A stretch of 64,000 nt of DNA from Clostridia bacterium. GTDB taxonomy: Bacteria > Bacillota > Clostridia > Oscillospirales > CAG-272. Within the stretch, counting starts at the first letter, position 1. Every line of letters starts with the position of its first letter. The stretch spans positions 62,001 to 126,000 of the forward strand of contig JAFTRY010000031.1 of NCBI GenBank assembly GCA_017462035.1, written 5' to 3'. Under the pieces are notes generated by a model. That model was not told where the DNA came from. It saw only the letters and a list, made by a program, of their open reading frames with translations, and did not search any database. A program made the position numbers and the translations under genes. Shown here in pieces: positions 7,874 to 15,899 of the stretch.

Positions 7874-9568
7874 TCAAAGACCGGCACGGGTGGATTCGAT
7901 CCGTCGGGTCACTTTTTCCTTGCCCAAGATCTGCATGACGGTGTATAGGTCGGGGGCGTTCATCTTGCCAGTGACGGCAAAGCGGATGAACATACTAATG
8001 TCAGCCACGCTTCCGCGGAAGGCGGAGGGGTCTGCCTTGTAAGCCTTCATATCGGGTGTGTAGCCCAGAGCTTGACCAATTGCCTTGATCTTCTCGAACC
8101 AGACGTTCATGTCATCCGACGGATCGTAAGATTCAAGGAAAGCGGACAGGGTCGCCCGAATGTCGGAACGGTCATACTGCTCGGGATAGCCGCCCTCGTA
8201 GGCGAGAAGCTCGTCGTAGAAAAATCCCATGTAAGGCTTGGCATCTGCCCAGGTCGCCAGATCCTTTCTCGGCTTCTTCCCCCCTCGACCAATGGCAAAG
8301 ATCCGCTCCGCAAAGGAGGGATCCGCGTCAAGAAGCGCACCAAAGGCGGGATCGAATTCCCGCGCCCATTCTGTGACACGCTGAGTCACAGTAGCCGCAT
8401 CCATACGGGAGATGACGTTCTTGGAAACGTCGTTCAGCTTGTTGAAATCAAAGAGACAGCCCGAAACCGACATTTTCTTAATGTTGAAGGGGAAGTCTCG
8501 GTAGCTCTTGTCCGGGTTCTGCATTCTCCACTCCTCATAGTTGGAGTTCAGCAGAGTCATGACGTACTCGCAAACTGCCTCGGGGCAGTAGCCCATGCGG
8601 GTGTAATCGTCCATGTTGGCACCCATGTCCCGCTTGGAAAGCTTCTTCTTGTTGCCTGCCTCGTCCAGACGCATGATCTGAGCGATGTGCATGTACTTGG
8701 GAGCCTTGAAGCTCAGATAACGGAAGAGCTGTAGGTGCTTGGCAAGGCTGGGAAGCCACTCCTCTCCGCGGATTACGTGGGTGGTTCCCATGAGGTGATC
8801 GTCTATGGCGTGGGCAAAGTGGTAGGTGGGAATTCCGTCGGACTTGAGAAGGACGAAATCCTCATCGTTTTCGGGGAATTCCATGTTTCCCTTGACCAGA
8901 TCGGTAAAGCGGATCTTCTTCTCTCCGTCACCGTCGGCAAGGATCCGAAGCACAAAGGGATCCTTGGCGGCAAGATGCGCCTCTACCTCTTCCATGGTAA
9001 ACTCTCTCCGCTTGAGCATCTCGGCGCGGCGCTTTTCCGCCTCCGCCTGCCAGTCGGTGTTCTTGATCTCCTCCTTCTTGTTCACCTGCTGGAGCTCTTC
9101 CAGTTCCTCCTCACTGGTGAAGCAGGGATATGCCTTTCCCTCGCGAACCAATTGCTTGGCAAAGACTTGGTAAATAGGACCTCTCATGCTCTGCTTGTAG
9201 GGACCGTAAGCACCCTTGTCGCAGATCTTACCGTCCTCGCCCAGGATGGCACCCTCGTCAAAGCTTACGCCATAGACCGAAAGGGTTCGGATCAGTGCCT
9301 CAGCCGCTCCGGGAACCTCTCGCTTGGCATCGGTATCCTCGATCCGCAGATAGAGCACGCCGCCGCTCTGATGGGCAAGCCGTTCCGCTACGGTGGTAGG
9401 GAAGAGTCCGCCGAAGTGAACGAATCCCGTGGGGCTGGGAGCGAAACGGGTCACCTTGGCACCCTCGGGGAGCTGGCGAGGCGGAAATTCCGCTTCCACG
9501 TCTTCGGGGGTCTTCTGAATATCGGGGTATAAAAGCTCGGCTAACTTGTTGTAGTCCATGTTGATCAT
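7874..9568 (-). CDS. gltX: Glutamyl-tRNA synthetase
   Basis: Charges tRNA-Glu. A 564-residue class I synthetase with FAPSPTGFVHFGG in place of HIGH (near residue 42), LRIEDTD, the RGEEWLPS segment, and the KMSKS-type loop KKLSKRD near residue 312. The HFGG variant, the roughly 35-residue N-terminal extension and the acidic insert near residue 160 distinguish it from shorter bacterial GluRS. The C-terminal helical domain fits anticodon recognition. With glnS encoded next to it, it is probably specific for tRNA-Glu, although the sequence alone does not exclude a role on tRNA-Gln. Confidence 0.93.
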   Translation of the reverse strand: MINMDYNKLAELLYPDIQKTPEDVEAEFPPRQLPEGAKVTRFAPSPTGFVHFGGLFPTTVAERLAHQSGGVLYLRIEDTDAKREVPGAAEALIRTLSVYGVSFDEGAILGEDGKICDKGAYGPYKQSMRGPIYQVFAKQLVREGKAYPCFTSEEELEELQQVNKKEEIKNTDWQAEAEKRRAEMLKRREFTMEEVEAHLAAKDPFVLRILADGDGEKKIRFTDLVKGNMEFPENDEDFVLLKSDGIPTYHFAHAIDDHLMGTTHVIRGEEWLPSLAKHLQLFRYLSFKAPKYMHIAQIMRLDEAGNKKKLSKRDMGANMDDYTRMGYCPEAVCEYVMTLLNSNYEEWRMQNPDKSYRDFPFNIKKMSVSGCLFDFNKLNDVSKNVISRMDAATVTQRVTEWAREFDPAFGALLDADPSFAERIFAIGRGGKKPRKDLATWADAKPYMGFFYDELLAYEGGYPEQYDRSDIRATLSAFLESYDPSDDMNVWFEKIKAIGQALGYTPDMKAYKADPSAFRGSVADISMFIRFAVTGKMNAPDLYTVMQILGKEKVTRRIESTRAGL

Positions 9569-9607
9569 CCTTTCGGTTTTCTGCGAGAAATTATAAGAAA
9601 TGAGAAT

Positions 9608-10222
9608 TTATAAAAAATAAGATACGTTGTCCAGCGCGAAGGACAAACGGGCAGAGACTCCGTGACCGGGATAAATGGTCAGAGCGGGAGATAAGGAGCG
9701 GAGGGAGGCAAGAGAGACTTGCATTTGCTCCTGGCTTCCGCCCCAAAGATCACATCTGCCGTAGCTTTCGGCGAACAGGGTGTCACCGGTCAGAAGGGAG
9801 TCGCCGCATAGATAGCATACCGAGCCGGGTGTGTGCCCGGGGGTGTGGAGAACGGTGATTGACTCGTCTCCCAGAGAAATGGTTTGTCGACGAGATAAAA
9901 GCTCCTCCGCGGGACGGTATACCCGTTCCTTTCCGAAGAAATCGTAAAAAGCGTTTTTTCGTCCGTCGGTAAGCATAACGGCATCCGCTTGGTGGATCCG
10001 AGCACTGATCGGAAGAGCATCTCTGAGGGTGTCCAGAGAGAGAATATGGTCGAAATGCCCGTGGGTCAGGAGAATTCCCTCCAGAAAAGCGTCCTCTGCC
10101 CGAACAGCGTTTAGGATCGCCCCTACCGATACCGCGGGGTCAACCACCAGGGCGTGAGTCCCTGATACGACCAGATAGGTGTTGGCACCAAAGGACTCGG
10201 CGCAAATGGGGACGACTTTCAT
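9608..10222 (-). CDS. Metallo-beta-lactamase-fold hydrolase, glyoxalase II-like
   Basis: 204 residues of the small MBL-fold hydrolase family. Metal ligands are visible: THGHFDH near residue 54, H in LHTPGHTPGS near residue 127, D in TGDTLFA and H in YPGHG near residue 189. No signal peptide, so cytoplasmic. Family members hydrolyse thioesters such as S-lactoylglutathione or related substrates; the true substrate is not evident. It is the first gene of the minus-strand run through gltX, glnS and beyond, and has its own promoter and a GAGGAGG ribosome binding site. Confidence 0.85.
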   Translation of the reverse strand: MKVVPICAESFGANTYLVVSGTHALVVDPAVSVGAILNAVRAEDAFLEGILLTHGHFDHILSLDTLRDALPISARIHQADAVMLTDGRKNAFYDFFGKERVYRPAEELLSRRQTISLGDESITVLHTPGHTPGSVCYLCGDSLLTGDTLFAESYGRCDLWGGSQEQMQVSLASLRSLSPALTIYPGHGVSARLSFALDNVSYFL

Positions 10223-10268
10223 GGTAACCTCCTCTCGAAACGTGGCGCAAGAGCCACATAATCAGTTT

Positions 10269-10297
10269 ATTATACCACATTTGATCAAAATTGTCTA
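10269..10297 (-). promoter_or_regulatory. Sigma-A promoter of the metallo-hydrolase/gltX/glnS run
   Basis: On the minus strand: -35 TAGACA (10297-10292), 17-bp spacer, -10 TATAAT (10274-10269), about 47 bases before the metallo-hydrolase ATG. Confidence 0.7.
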
Positions 10298-10358
10298 CAT
10301 TATAAGAAATATTTTTTCGCTTTTTTCAAGGAATATTAAGTAAAAGAAGGAAAGTGAC

Positions 10359-10387
10359 TTGCAAAATCGGGAAAACTCTGCTATAAT
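10359..10387 (+). promoter_or_regulatory. Sigma-A promoter for the gene at 10427
   Basis: -35 TTGCAA, 17-bp spacer, -10 TATAAT. Back to back with the minus-strand promoter at 10269-10297. Confidence 0.7.
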
Positions 10388-10426
10388 GCTATGGTAAGCA
10401 TGTGAAAAATGGGAAAGGAGGGGCAT

Positions 10427-11545
10427 ATGGAAGAACAAAAGAGGATTGCCCAAGAAATTTGGACGGAGCTGGAAGGACTTCCTGTTGCCGATTGCTGGGC
10501 AGTGCCGACGCTCGGCGGAATGTCCCCTACCAATCCATGGGAGTGCGTCCGTAGCGCGGAGAAGAAAAGGGTGGCGCGTTGGCTCTCCCATGAGAACTCC
10601 CGAAATCCCGAAGAGTACTCCGATTTTGAGGCTCTTTCCGCCTGGGAGAAACTGCGTCTTCTTTGCCCGGGAATGGGCGCGGACCAATGGAGCCGAGAGG
10701 AATGGAAATGGATGCAGGTGGAGGAGGAGAATATCCAAGATCGTTGGTGCTTCGGGACAGAGTTCTTGAGCGGTCTGCCCGAGGCATGGGAGCCATGGTT
10801 CGCGGCTCAGAGGGTGACCGCGCTGTATTTGCCAATGCCGCCGGAGAGTAAGCTCTTCCGCCGACGCTTTGATATAGAGGCTCTGCTGGAAAACGCGGAC
10901 GGAAGCCGTCCTCTTGCCGATTGGATAAGGGAGCTTGGAGAGCAAATGGTGGAAGACGGGGAGCCCCCCCATGTTTACCTGCGCCTGCCCTCACGCTATC
11001 AGCGTCCCGACCCCTATCACGCCGGGGAGGCGTTTCGAAAGATGACCGAAGGAAAGCCGTTGAGTGAGGAGACAATCACCGCCCTGCGGCTCCAAGTGCT
11101 CATCGACCTCCTGATTCGGTTGCCAAAGGAGCTCACGCCCGTGATCCATTGGGAGGGAGACCTCAACTCCGAGGGAAGCCGGCAGAGCTTTGCGTATCTA
11201 ACGGAACGGAAGCTGCTTCGGGGAGAGATACGGCTCAAAACGAAGCTGGGCGGACATCCGCGGGAGTGGATGGAGGCATACGAGACAGAAGATCCCCGCA
11301 TACAGACGTTTCCCGAGCTTGTACTTTCCGTCTCGGATTTTACCGAGCGCATGGCAGATGAACTGACATGCTTGGCAAGAGAGTACCCCTTGGGCGGTAT
11401 ACGGCTTGGCGGGATCGAGACCGATGGGGTAACCTTTTTCATAGGACACCGCCTGTTCCGTAAGTGCCTTTCAGAAGTGCTGACGAACCTTGGCTGTACC
11501 AAGGAGCAGGCTTGCCTGCTGGCGCGTAAGATGTTGGCTGTCTGA
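10427..11545 (+). CDS. Uncharacterised protein, possible degenerate uronate-isomerase (UxaC) relative
   Basis: 372 residues, starting at the ATG after AAGGAGG; an in-frame ATG 18 bases upstream overlaps that site and is unlikely. No membrane segment or signal peptide. The order of short motifs resembles glucuronate isomerase: an early LPVADCWAVP where UxaC has the metal HxH, LP.P.SKLF...FDIEALLE like the UxaC LPTFRPDKALN region, and a C-terminal DGVTFFIGHRLFRKCLSEVL like the UxaC DSRSFLSYPRHEYFRRILC. The metal ligands appear lost, so isomerase activity is doubtful. This is remote-homology inference by eye. Confidence 0.5.
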   Translation: MEEQKRIAQEIWTELEGLPVADCWAVPTLGGMSPTNPWECVRSAEKKRVARWLSHENSRNPEEYSDFEALSAWEKLRLLCPGMGADQWSREEWKWMQVEEENIQDRWCFGTEFLSGLPEAWEPWFAAQRVTALYLPMPPESKLFRRRFDIEALLENADGSRPLADWIRELGEQMVEDGEPPHVYLRLPSRYQRPDPYHAGEAFRKMTEGKPLSEETITALRLQVLIDLLIRLPKELTPVIHWEGDLNSEGSRQSFAYLTERKLLRGEIRLKTKLGGHPREWMEAYETEDPRIQTFPELVLSVSDFTERMADELTCLAREYPLGGIRLGGIETDGVTFFIGHRLFRKCLSEVLTNLGCTKEQACLLARKMLAV

Positions 11546-11605
11546 CACGGAGACCGAACGGAGAACGCTGTCCATTTTGCCTTGAAAACTGGAAAGGATG
11601 AGATC

Positions 11606-11830
11606 ATGAAATATACAAAGAAATGCCCCAAATGCGGGGGAGAAAATATCGTCAGATTTGACGGATACACGGGAGCGTACGGTGCTGGAAATAACGTGAT
11701 GGTGGGGAAAAGCCTCTTCTCGGCGGTGAACGTGAACCGATACGTCTGTTGCAGCTGCGGCTTTACGGAGGAATGGATCGACCGCGAGGATCTTGAAGAG
11801 ATTGAAAAGAGTAAAAAAGCGAAAAAATAA
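11606..11830 (+). CDS. Small zinc-ribbon protein
   Basis: 74 residues from the ATG preceded by GGAAAGG. Two cysteine pairs, CPKCGG near residue 6 and CCSCGF near residue 49, fit a single zinc ribbon, followed by an acidic/lysine-rich tail. Similar short proteins are widespread in Firmicutes with no assigned role. It follows the gene at 10427 by 60 bases and may be cotranscribed. Confidence 0.65.
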   Translation: MKYTKKCPKCGGENIVRFDGYTGAYGAGNNVMVGKSLFSAVNVNRYVCCSCGFTEEWIDREDLEEIEKSKKAKK

Positions 11831-11888
11831 AGCTTCGCTTGAGCGACCCGTGAAGAAACCAAGCCATTACCGAAAAATTCCGTCCGTC

Positions 11889-12065
11889 GGAATCCACGGC
11901 AATCCCACCAACCACCCGAAGGTGTTCGTATGAACCTTCGGGTGAGACTTTTTCTATAGCAAAGCCTCCCCGACGCATGAAGCGGCGGGGACGCGGGGGG
12001 GATTTTCAAGGGGGAACACCTTGAAAACGCTTTCTTCGCCATTCTTTGTCGTTTAACAAAGAATG
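11889..12065. repeat. Long intergenic repeat, copy 2 (inverted relative to 2235-2408)
   Basis: Reverse-orientation copy of the repeat at 2235-2408, including both terminal hairpins. The two copies enclose about 9.5 kb. Confidence 0.8.
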
Positions 12066-12257
12066 GCATAAACCACACCGAAGTAACTTTCCCATTCACT
12101 AAAGAATGATGTAAAACCCACACCAAAGTAACTTTACCAGTCACCAAAGAATAGCATACATCTACACCAAAGTAATTTTCCCGTTCAGCAAAGAATCGCG
12201 TAAACCTATCCCAAAGTAACTTTCCCGTCGAGCTAAAAATGACATAAAACCTATACC
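12058..12257. repeat. Tandem repeat, about 44-bp unit, 4-5 copies
   Basis: AAAGAAT recurs at 12058, 12101, 12146 and 12190, with a degenerate copy near 12235, and each is followed by a CACACCAAAGTAACTTTCCC-like segment. The same units occur in reverse orientation near 1924 and 2214, always beside the long repeat. No coding function seen. Confidence 0.8.
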
Positions 12258-12270
12258 ATTCAAAACAAAA

Positions 12271-12303
12271 ACGGCGTACCCACGGAAAATGCGGGTACGC
12301 CGT
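12271..12303 (-). terminator. Terminator of the DMT transporter gene
   Basis: An 11-bp perfect stem (12271-12281 with 12293-12303); read on the minus strand it is followed by TTTTTGTTTTG, just after the transporter stop. Confidence 0.85.
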
Positions 12304-12317
12304 CAAGCTATTCCTTT

Positions 12318-13193
12318 TTATTTACTTCCTTTCCACTCGTTCCAGCAGGTAAACCCTAAAATCAGCGCACCGCCCACGATCTGCCAAAGGGTAATAGATT
12401 CCCGAAGCAAGAACACCGAAAGCAGAACGGCAAGAAGAGGATCCGTATAGCTGAGAATGGCAATTTCCTGCCCAGGGAGCTCCTTCATGGAGGAGAAATA
12501 TAGACAGTAAGCAAAGCCGGTATGGAAGAGTCCCACTACCAGAAGCATGATCCAGGAGGGGGCTGTCATGGCGGAAAAGGAAGAAAATCCGCCGCTGAAC
12601 AGAACGTAGGGAACCAGAATGACAATTGCCGAAAGAAACTGCAAAAAGGTACGGGGAATACCCGAAACACCCTGAATCTTTTTGTTCAGAAGCATAACCG
12701 CGGCATAGAAGCAGGCGGCACCTAACCCCAAAAGAATCCCCAGAAAATGGGAACTACCGCCCGATATGTTTCCGACTCCCGTCATCAGTACCAATCCAAG
12801 AGTAGATGCCCCAAAGCAGATCCAGCCCTTTGCCGTCATTCGCTCGCGGAAGAGCCGGGGAGAAAGAAGGGTCACCAGAACGGGGGCGAAATAGTAGCTG
12901 AGGGTGGCAACGGAAACGGTGGTATACTTGTAGGCTTCAAAGAGAAGGATCCAGTTGATCGCTATGGCGGCACCCGATGCCAGTAACCAGGGAAGCTCCG
13001 GGCGAAGCGTCGCCAAAGAAAGCTTGACTTTGCTTGCCAGTAAGACCGCCCCCAGAAAGAGAATCGCGATGAGAGCGCGGGACAGTGCCAGCGCGCCGGA
13101 GGAAATGGGGATCGTTTTGACAAAAATACCAATGGTACCGAAGATACCCATGGAACATAAAAAGAAAATTCGTGCTGAGAGAGGGCTTTTCAT
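12318..13193 (-). CDS. EamA/DMT-family membrane transporter
   Basis: 291 residues with about ten hydrophobic helices arranged as two EamA repeats, typical of drug/metabolite transporters in the cytoplasmic membrane. Visible traits: a first helix GIFGTIGIFVKTIPISSGAL, SRALIAILFLGA, the mid-protein LGLGAACFYAAVMLLNK that opens repeat two, and a C-terminal SYTDPLLAVLLSVFLLRE. Substrate unknown. It is the last gene of the DUF1836-HAD-DMT run (15 bases after the HAD gene). Confidence 0.88.
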   Translation of the reverse strand: MKSPLSARIFFLCSMGIFGTIGIFVKTIPISSGALALSRALIAILFLGAVLLASKVKLSLATLRPELPWLLASGAAIAINWILLFEAYKYTTVSVATLSYYFAPVLVTLLSPRLFRERMTAKGWICFGASTLGLVLMTGVGNISGGSSHFLGILLGLGAACFYAAVMLLNKKIQGVSGIPRTFLQFLSAIVILVPYVLFSGGFSSFSAMTAPSWIMLLVVGLFHTGFAYCLYFSSMKELPGQEIAILSYTDPLLAVLLSVFLLRESITLWQIVGGALILGFTCWNEWKGSK

Positions 13194-13208
13194 CAGAATA
13201 CCTTAAGC

Positions 13209-13934
13209 TTATCGGGAACGTGAGTCTTCCAGCTTTTCCAAAAAGGCAAAGAGAGGGTCAAATCCGCCTCGGGGCGTAGGAGGGATCTCCCCCTTGGTAA
13301 TGAGACAGTCGTCGAGAAGAAAGGTGGAAAGTCCCGCTGCCTGCGCCGCGGCAATATCCTCCTCCCCATTGTTCCCAATCATCAGACAACGGGAAGGGTC
13401 CAGCCCCAGCTTGGCGGTGATCTCACCGTAATAGGCAGGGTTCGGCTTGCAGGTGCCGGAATTGCTGTAGTCGGTGATCAGACAGAAATCCTCCGGTGCC
13501 ACACCCGCCCAGCCAAGACGAGCCTCCACTGCTACTCTGGGAAACATGGGATTGGTGGCGAGCACCACAGCGGGGGCTTTCGATTGGGCAAGGGCTACGG
13601 CGCGAGCGGCGAGCTCCGGCGCGGGAGAGGTAAACTCCACACACTGATGAAACCCGTTTCGGTAAAAATCGTCAAAATAGGGAATGTGGTCGTAGCACTG
13701 ACTCCCCAGAATCCCCGAAAAGGTCTCCCAAAACGCTTCCTCGTTGGGACGAGAGCCGTCGTTGAGCACCATGGAGCGGACACCCTTCCACATGGCGGGG
13801 ACCAGAGTCTCCTCCGTGTATCCCAAGTGGGCTACCGCCAGAGAAAGACAGTGCAGATATCCCATAGTGAACCTGTCGTTGTCCATGGGTAAAAGGGTTC
13901 CGTCCAAATCAAATAATATTCCGTCAAATTTCAT
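13209..13934 (-). CDS. HAD-superfamily hydrolase
   Basis: 241 residues. HAD motif I is ILFDLDGTLLP at the N-terminus (nucleophile Asp), motif II VLATNP, motif III lysine in GTCKPNPAYY and motif IV MIGNNGEEDIAAA. The helical cap lies between motifs I and II (residues 15-100). The family mostly dephosphorylates small metabolites; no substrate can be assigned. It is flanked by the DUF1836 regulator upstream (21 bases) and the DMT transporter downstream. Confidence 0.87.
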   Translation of the reverse strand: MKFDGILFDLDGTLLPMDNDRFTMGYLHCLSLAVAHLGYTEETLVPAMWKGVRSMVLNDGSRPNEEAFWETFSGILGSQCYDHIPYFDDFYRNGFHQCVEFTSPAPELAARAVALAQSKAPAVVLATNPMFPRVAVEARLGWAGVAPEDFCLITDYSNSGTCKPNPAYYGEITAKLGLDPSRCLMIGNNGEEDIAAAQAAGLSTFLLDDCLITKGEIPPTPRGGFDPLFAFLEKLEDSRSR

Positions 13935-13955
13935 ATACTGATTCCTTTTGTTCCT

Positions 13956-14483
13956 TTAGGTGATTTTGCAATTTTTTTGCTCGGCGAAAAACAACTCCAA
14001 GTATAGACTGTGGGACACGGATAGGGTAACACGCCGAAGCAGGAGACGCTCCTCGGACAGAGTATCCGAGGGAGGCAGACAGGACTCGGGCTTTACGCCG
14101 CAGATGATCGCGAAGGCATCCTCCAGTTCACAGCAGAAAATGTCGTACGCTTGAGGGAGCGTTGCGCTGTCTTTTTGCGTTTCCATCAGAGCTACAAGAT
14201 GCTCCAAAGAGAGCACATGCTTGCTCACGGCAATGAAGATCAGATAGGCGATCTGCTCGGCACCGTACTGCTTTTTGACGGGAGGTGCGATAAAACCTTT
14301 CTTTACGTAATTGCTGACCATGGAGGAGGTCAGCTCCGCGCAGCCCGCCGGGGCAATAAAGCCGTTGATGTAGGTGGTGACCTGTTCCAGATATAAGCCA
14401 ACCGTGGGGATCTCTCGGTAGCGGGGAAGGCGAAAATCCGACACGGCTCGTGTAATTTTTTGCTTTAATTCTAAGTTCATCAT
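13956..14483 (-). CDS. DUF1836 protein, probable transcriptional regulator
   Basis: About 175 residues from the double ATG at 14483/14480. It shows the DUF1836 pattern: FRLPRYREIPTVGLYLEQV near residue 18, then LTSSMVSNYVKKGFIAPPVK and YGAEQIAYLIFIAVSKHVLSL. The central part looks like a MerR-like helix-turn-helix. Longer in-frame starts would run into its own promoter (TTGACT - 17 - TATAAT at 14518-14490), which places the start of transcription at or beside the ATG, so the mRNA may be leaderless. It heads a run with the HAD and DMT genes and is divergent from degV. Confidence 0.78.
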   Translation of the reverse strand: MMNLELKQKITRAVSDFRLPRYREIPTVGLYLEQVTTYINGFIAPAGCAELTSSMVSNYVKKGFIAPPVKKQYGAEQIAYLIFIAVSKHVLSLEHLVALMETQKDSATLPQAYDIFCCELEDAFAIICGVKPESCLPPSDTLSEERLLLRRVTLSVSHSLYLELFFAEQKNCKIT

Positions 14484-14489
14484 GGAAGT

Positions 14490-14518
14490 ATTATACTCCA
14501 TAAGTAAAAAAAAGTCAA
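14490..14518 (-). promoter_or_regulatory. Sigma-A promoter of the DUF1836-HAD-DMT run
   Basis: Minus strand: -35 TTGACT (14518-14513), 17-bp spacer, -10 TATAAT (14495-14490). Transcription would start near 14483, the first ATG of the gene. Confidence 0.8.
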
Positions 14519-14551
14519 GTATTTTTAAAACTACTTGACAACTACTTGACA
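14515..14551. promoter_or_regulatory. Candidate operator: TACTTGA repeats between divergent promoters
   Basis: TACTTGA occurs at 14532-14538 and 14543-14549 as a direct repeat, with its reverse complement TCAAGTA at 14515-14521. The copies overlap the -35 boxes of both divergent promoters. Likely site for a regulator, perhaps the DUF1836 protein itself (inference). Confidence 0.5.
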
Positions 14552-14574
14552 AATCAACAAAATTTTGGTATACT
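14546..14574 (+). promoter_or_regulatory. Sigma-A promoter of degV
   Basis: -35 TTGACA, 17-bp spacer, -10 TATACT. Confidence 0.85.
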
Positions 14575-14577
14575 ATC

Positions 14578-14598
14578 ATCGGTTTTTCAAAAACCGAT
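14578..14598. promoter_or_regulatory. Perfect palindrome at the degV transcription start
   Basis: Two 10-base arms (ATCGGTTTTT and its complement) around a single C, at the expected start of the degV transcript and before its ribosome binding site. Could be an operator or a 5' hairpin of the mRNA. Confidence 0.55.
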
Positions 14599-14620
14599 AA
14601 AATGGTCTAAGGAGTATAGT

Positions 14621-15481
14621 ATGAATTTTAAGATTGTATCGGACTCTTCCTCCGATCTGTTACATCTGGCGGATGTTCCTTACGCGACGGTTCCGCTGAA
14701 AATCGTTACCGATGAAAAAGAATACGTGGATGACGGGGAGCTGAACGTGGTGGAGATGCTTGGCGACCTGGAGCGATATAAGGGAAAATCCGGCTCAGCC
14801 TGTCCCTCACCTCACGATTGGAAAGCGGCGTTTGGTGATGGCGAGCAGATCTTCTGCGTAGCAATTACCAGCGCGCTGTCGGGAAGCTGTAATACCGCGC
14901 GGATTGCCGCGGAGGAGTATACGGAGGAATTCCCGGAACGGCGCGTGTACGTGATCGATACGCTGTCCGCGGGACCCGAAAACACGTTGATTATTGAAAA
15001 GCTACAGCAATGGATCCTGGAGGGGAAGGAATTCGACGAGATCGTGAAGCTGGTCGCCGAGTATCAAAAGCGGACCCGCTTGGCTTTCGCGCTGGAATCC
15101 TTGCATAACCTTGCCAATAACGGACGAGTAAGCCACGTCACCGCGAAATTCGCGGGAATGTTGGGAATTCGCGCCGTGGGAATGGCAAGCGAACAGGGAA
15201 CGCTGGAGATGACCAATAAATCCAGAGGTTTGAAGAAAGCGTTGGAGGACATCCTGGAGAATATGCGAACCACCGGATACCGCGGCGGCAGAGTCAATAT
15301 TCATCACTGTCAAAATCTGGGCGGTGCGGAAAACCTGAAAAAAGCACTGTTACAGCGATTCCCACAAGCGGAGGTCATCATTCGCCGTACCAGAGGTCTG
15401 TGTAGCTTTTACGCGGAACGCGGCGGTTTGCTGGTAGGTTATGAAACCGCTCTGCTCAAAAAGGCGGGAGCAACGGTTTAA
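14621..15481 (+). CDS. DegV family fatty-acid-binding protein
   Basis: 286 residues from the ATG preceded by CTAAGGAG. DegV (FakB-like) proteins bind a fatty acid for phosphorylation by FakA, feeding exogenous fatty acids into phospholipid synthesis. Visible: the N-terminal KIVSDSSSDL, the TSACPSPHDW-like region as SGSACPSPHDW near residue 60, AITSALSGSCNTAR near residue 85 and the C-terminal GLCSFYAERGGLLVGYE. Single-gene unit with its own promoter and terminator. Confidence 0.9.
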   Translation: MNFKIVSDSSSDLLHLADVPYATVPLKIVTDEKEYVDDGELNVVEMLGDLERYKGKSGSACPSPHDWKAAFGDGEQIFCVAITSALSGSCNTARIAAEEYTEEFPERRVYVIDTLSAGPENTLIIEKLQQWILEGKEFDEIVKLVAEYQKRTRLAFALESLHNLANNGRVSHVTAKFAGMLGIRAVGMASEQGTLEMTNKSRGLKKALEDILENMRTTGYRGGRVNIHHCQNLGGAENLKKALLQRFPQAEVIIRRTRGLCSFYAERGGLLVGYETALLKKAGATV

Positions 15482-15514
15482 AACGGAATATTCCATGTTT
15501 AAACATCATTGAGA

Positions 15515-15549
15515 GAGTCTGTATCGTTCGTACAGACTCCCTCTTTTTT
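15515..15549 (+). terminator. Terminator of degV
   Basis: A 9-bp stem (15515-15523 with 15531-15539) followed by CCTCTTTTTTG. Confidence 0.85.
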
Positions 15550-15653
15550 GATTTCCGAAAACCATCGGCTATACGACCACCTTCGGGTGGTTGGTTTGAG
15601 GGATGCGGTCTATGATACATAGGACCACATTCCACAAAAATTTCCAAAATCTC

Positions 15654-15682
15654 TTGTAAAATTCTAAAGAATATGATATAAT
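15654..15682 (+). promoter_or_regulatory. Sigma-A promoter of the candidate structured RNA
   Basis: -35 TTGTAA, 17-bp spacer, -10 TATAAT; transcription would start near 15688, one base before the long closing stem. Confidence 0.7.
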
Positions 15683-15687
15683 AATTG

Positions 15688-15899
15688 TGCTCAACAAAAC
15701 TAAATATTTTGAATTTGTGGTATTTTCCCTTTATGGGAATTTTGTACCCTTTTTTAGTCATAACTACTTTTGGATTTTGGTAAAAACGCAAGCTCCACTA
15801 GGTAGTTATGGATAGCAATACCCTAATTCTATTTAGTTTTGTTGAGCGACAATCGGGGGTTGCGTTTTTCGTGCGCTGGCTTCGGCTGGCGCACTTTTT
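15688..15899 (+). ncRNA. Candidate structured noncoding RNA, family not recognised
   Basis: A promoter-to-terminator unit with no credible reading frame. The first 18 bases (15689-15706) pair perfectly with 15830-15847, so the RNA's ends would close a long stem. Inside, GGTATT (15719-15724) can pair with AATACC (15818-15823), TTCCC/GGGAA makes a small hairpin, and TAACTAC can pair with GTAGTTA (near 15761 and 15802). A UUCG-capped 10-bp terminator ends the unit. Closed ends and length near 200 nt recall 6S RNA, but I see no diagnostic match. A retron RNA is unlikely because no reverse transcriptase is nearby. Confidence 0.6.
15871..15899 (+). terminator. Terminator of the candidate RNA
   Basis: A 10-bp stem (15871-15880 with 15885-15894, two G-T pairs) capped by TTCG and followed by five T. 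Confidence 0.88.

Noticed and set aside
6246..8042. 598-residue open frame antisense to glnS and gltX
   Set aside because: It shadows glnS, has no ribosome binding site or recognisable domain, and arises from codon bias of the real genes.
12058..12257. CRISPR array
   Set aside because: The whole 44-bp unit repeats, including what would be the spacer, so this is an ordinary tandem repeat.
11017..12306. 429-residue minus-strand frame through the repeat region
   Set aside because: Runs through the tandem repeats and antisense to the gene at 10427; Ser/Phe/Arg-rich without any domain.
15688..15899. Retron msr-msd RNA
   Set aside because: The paired ends fit superficially, but there is no reverse transcriptase gene or effector nearby.
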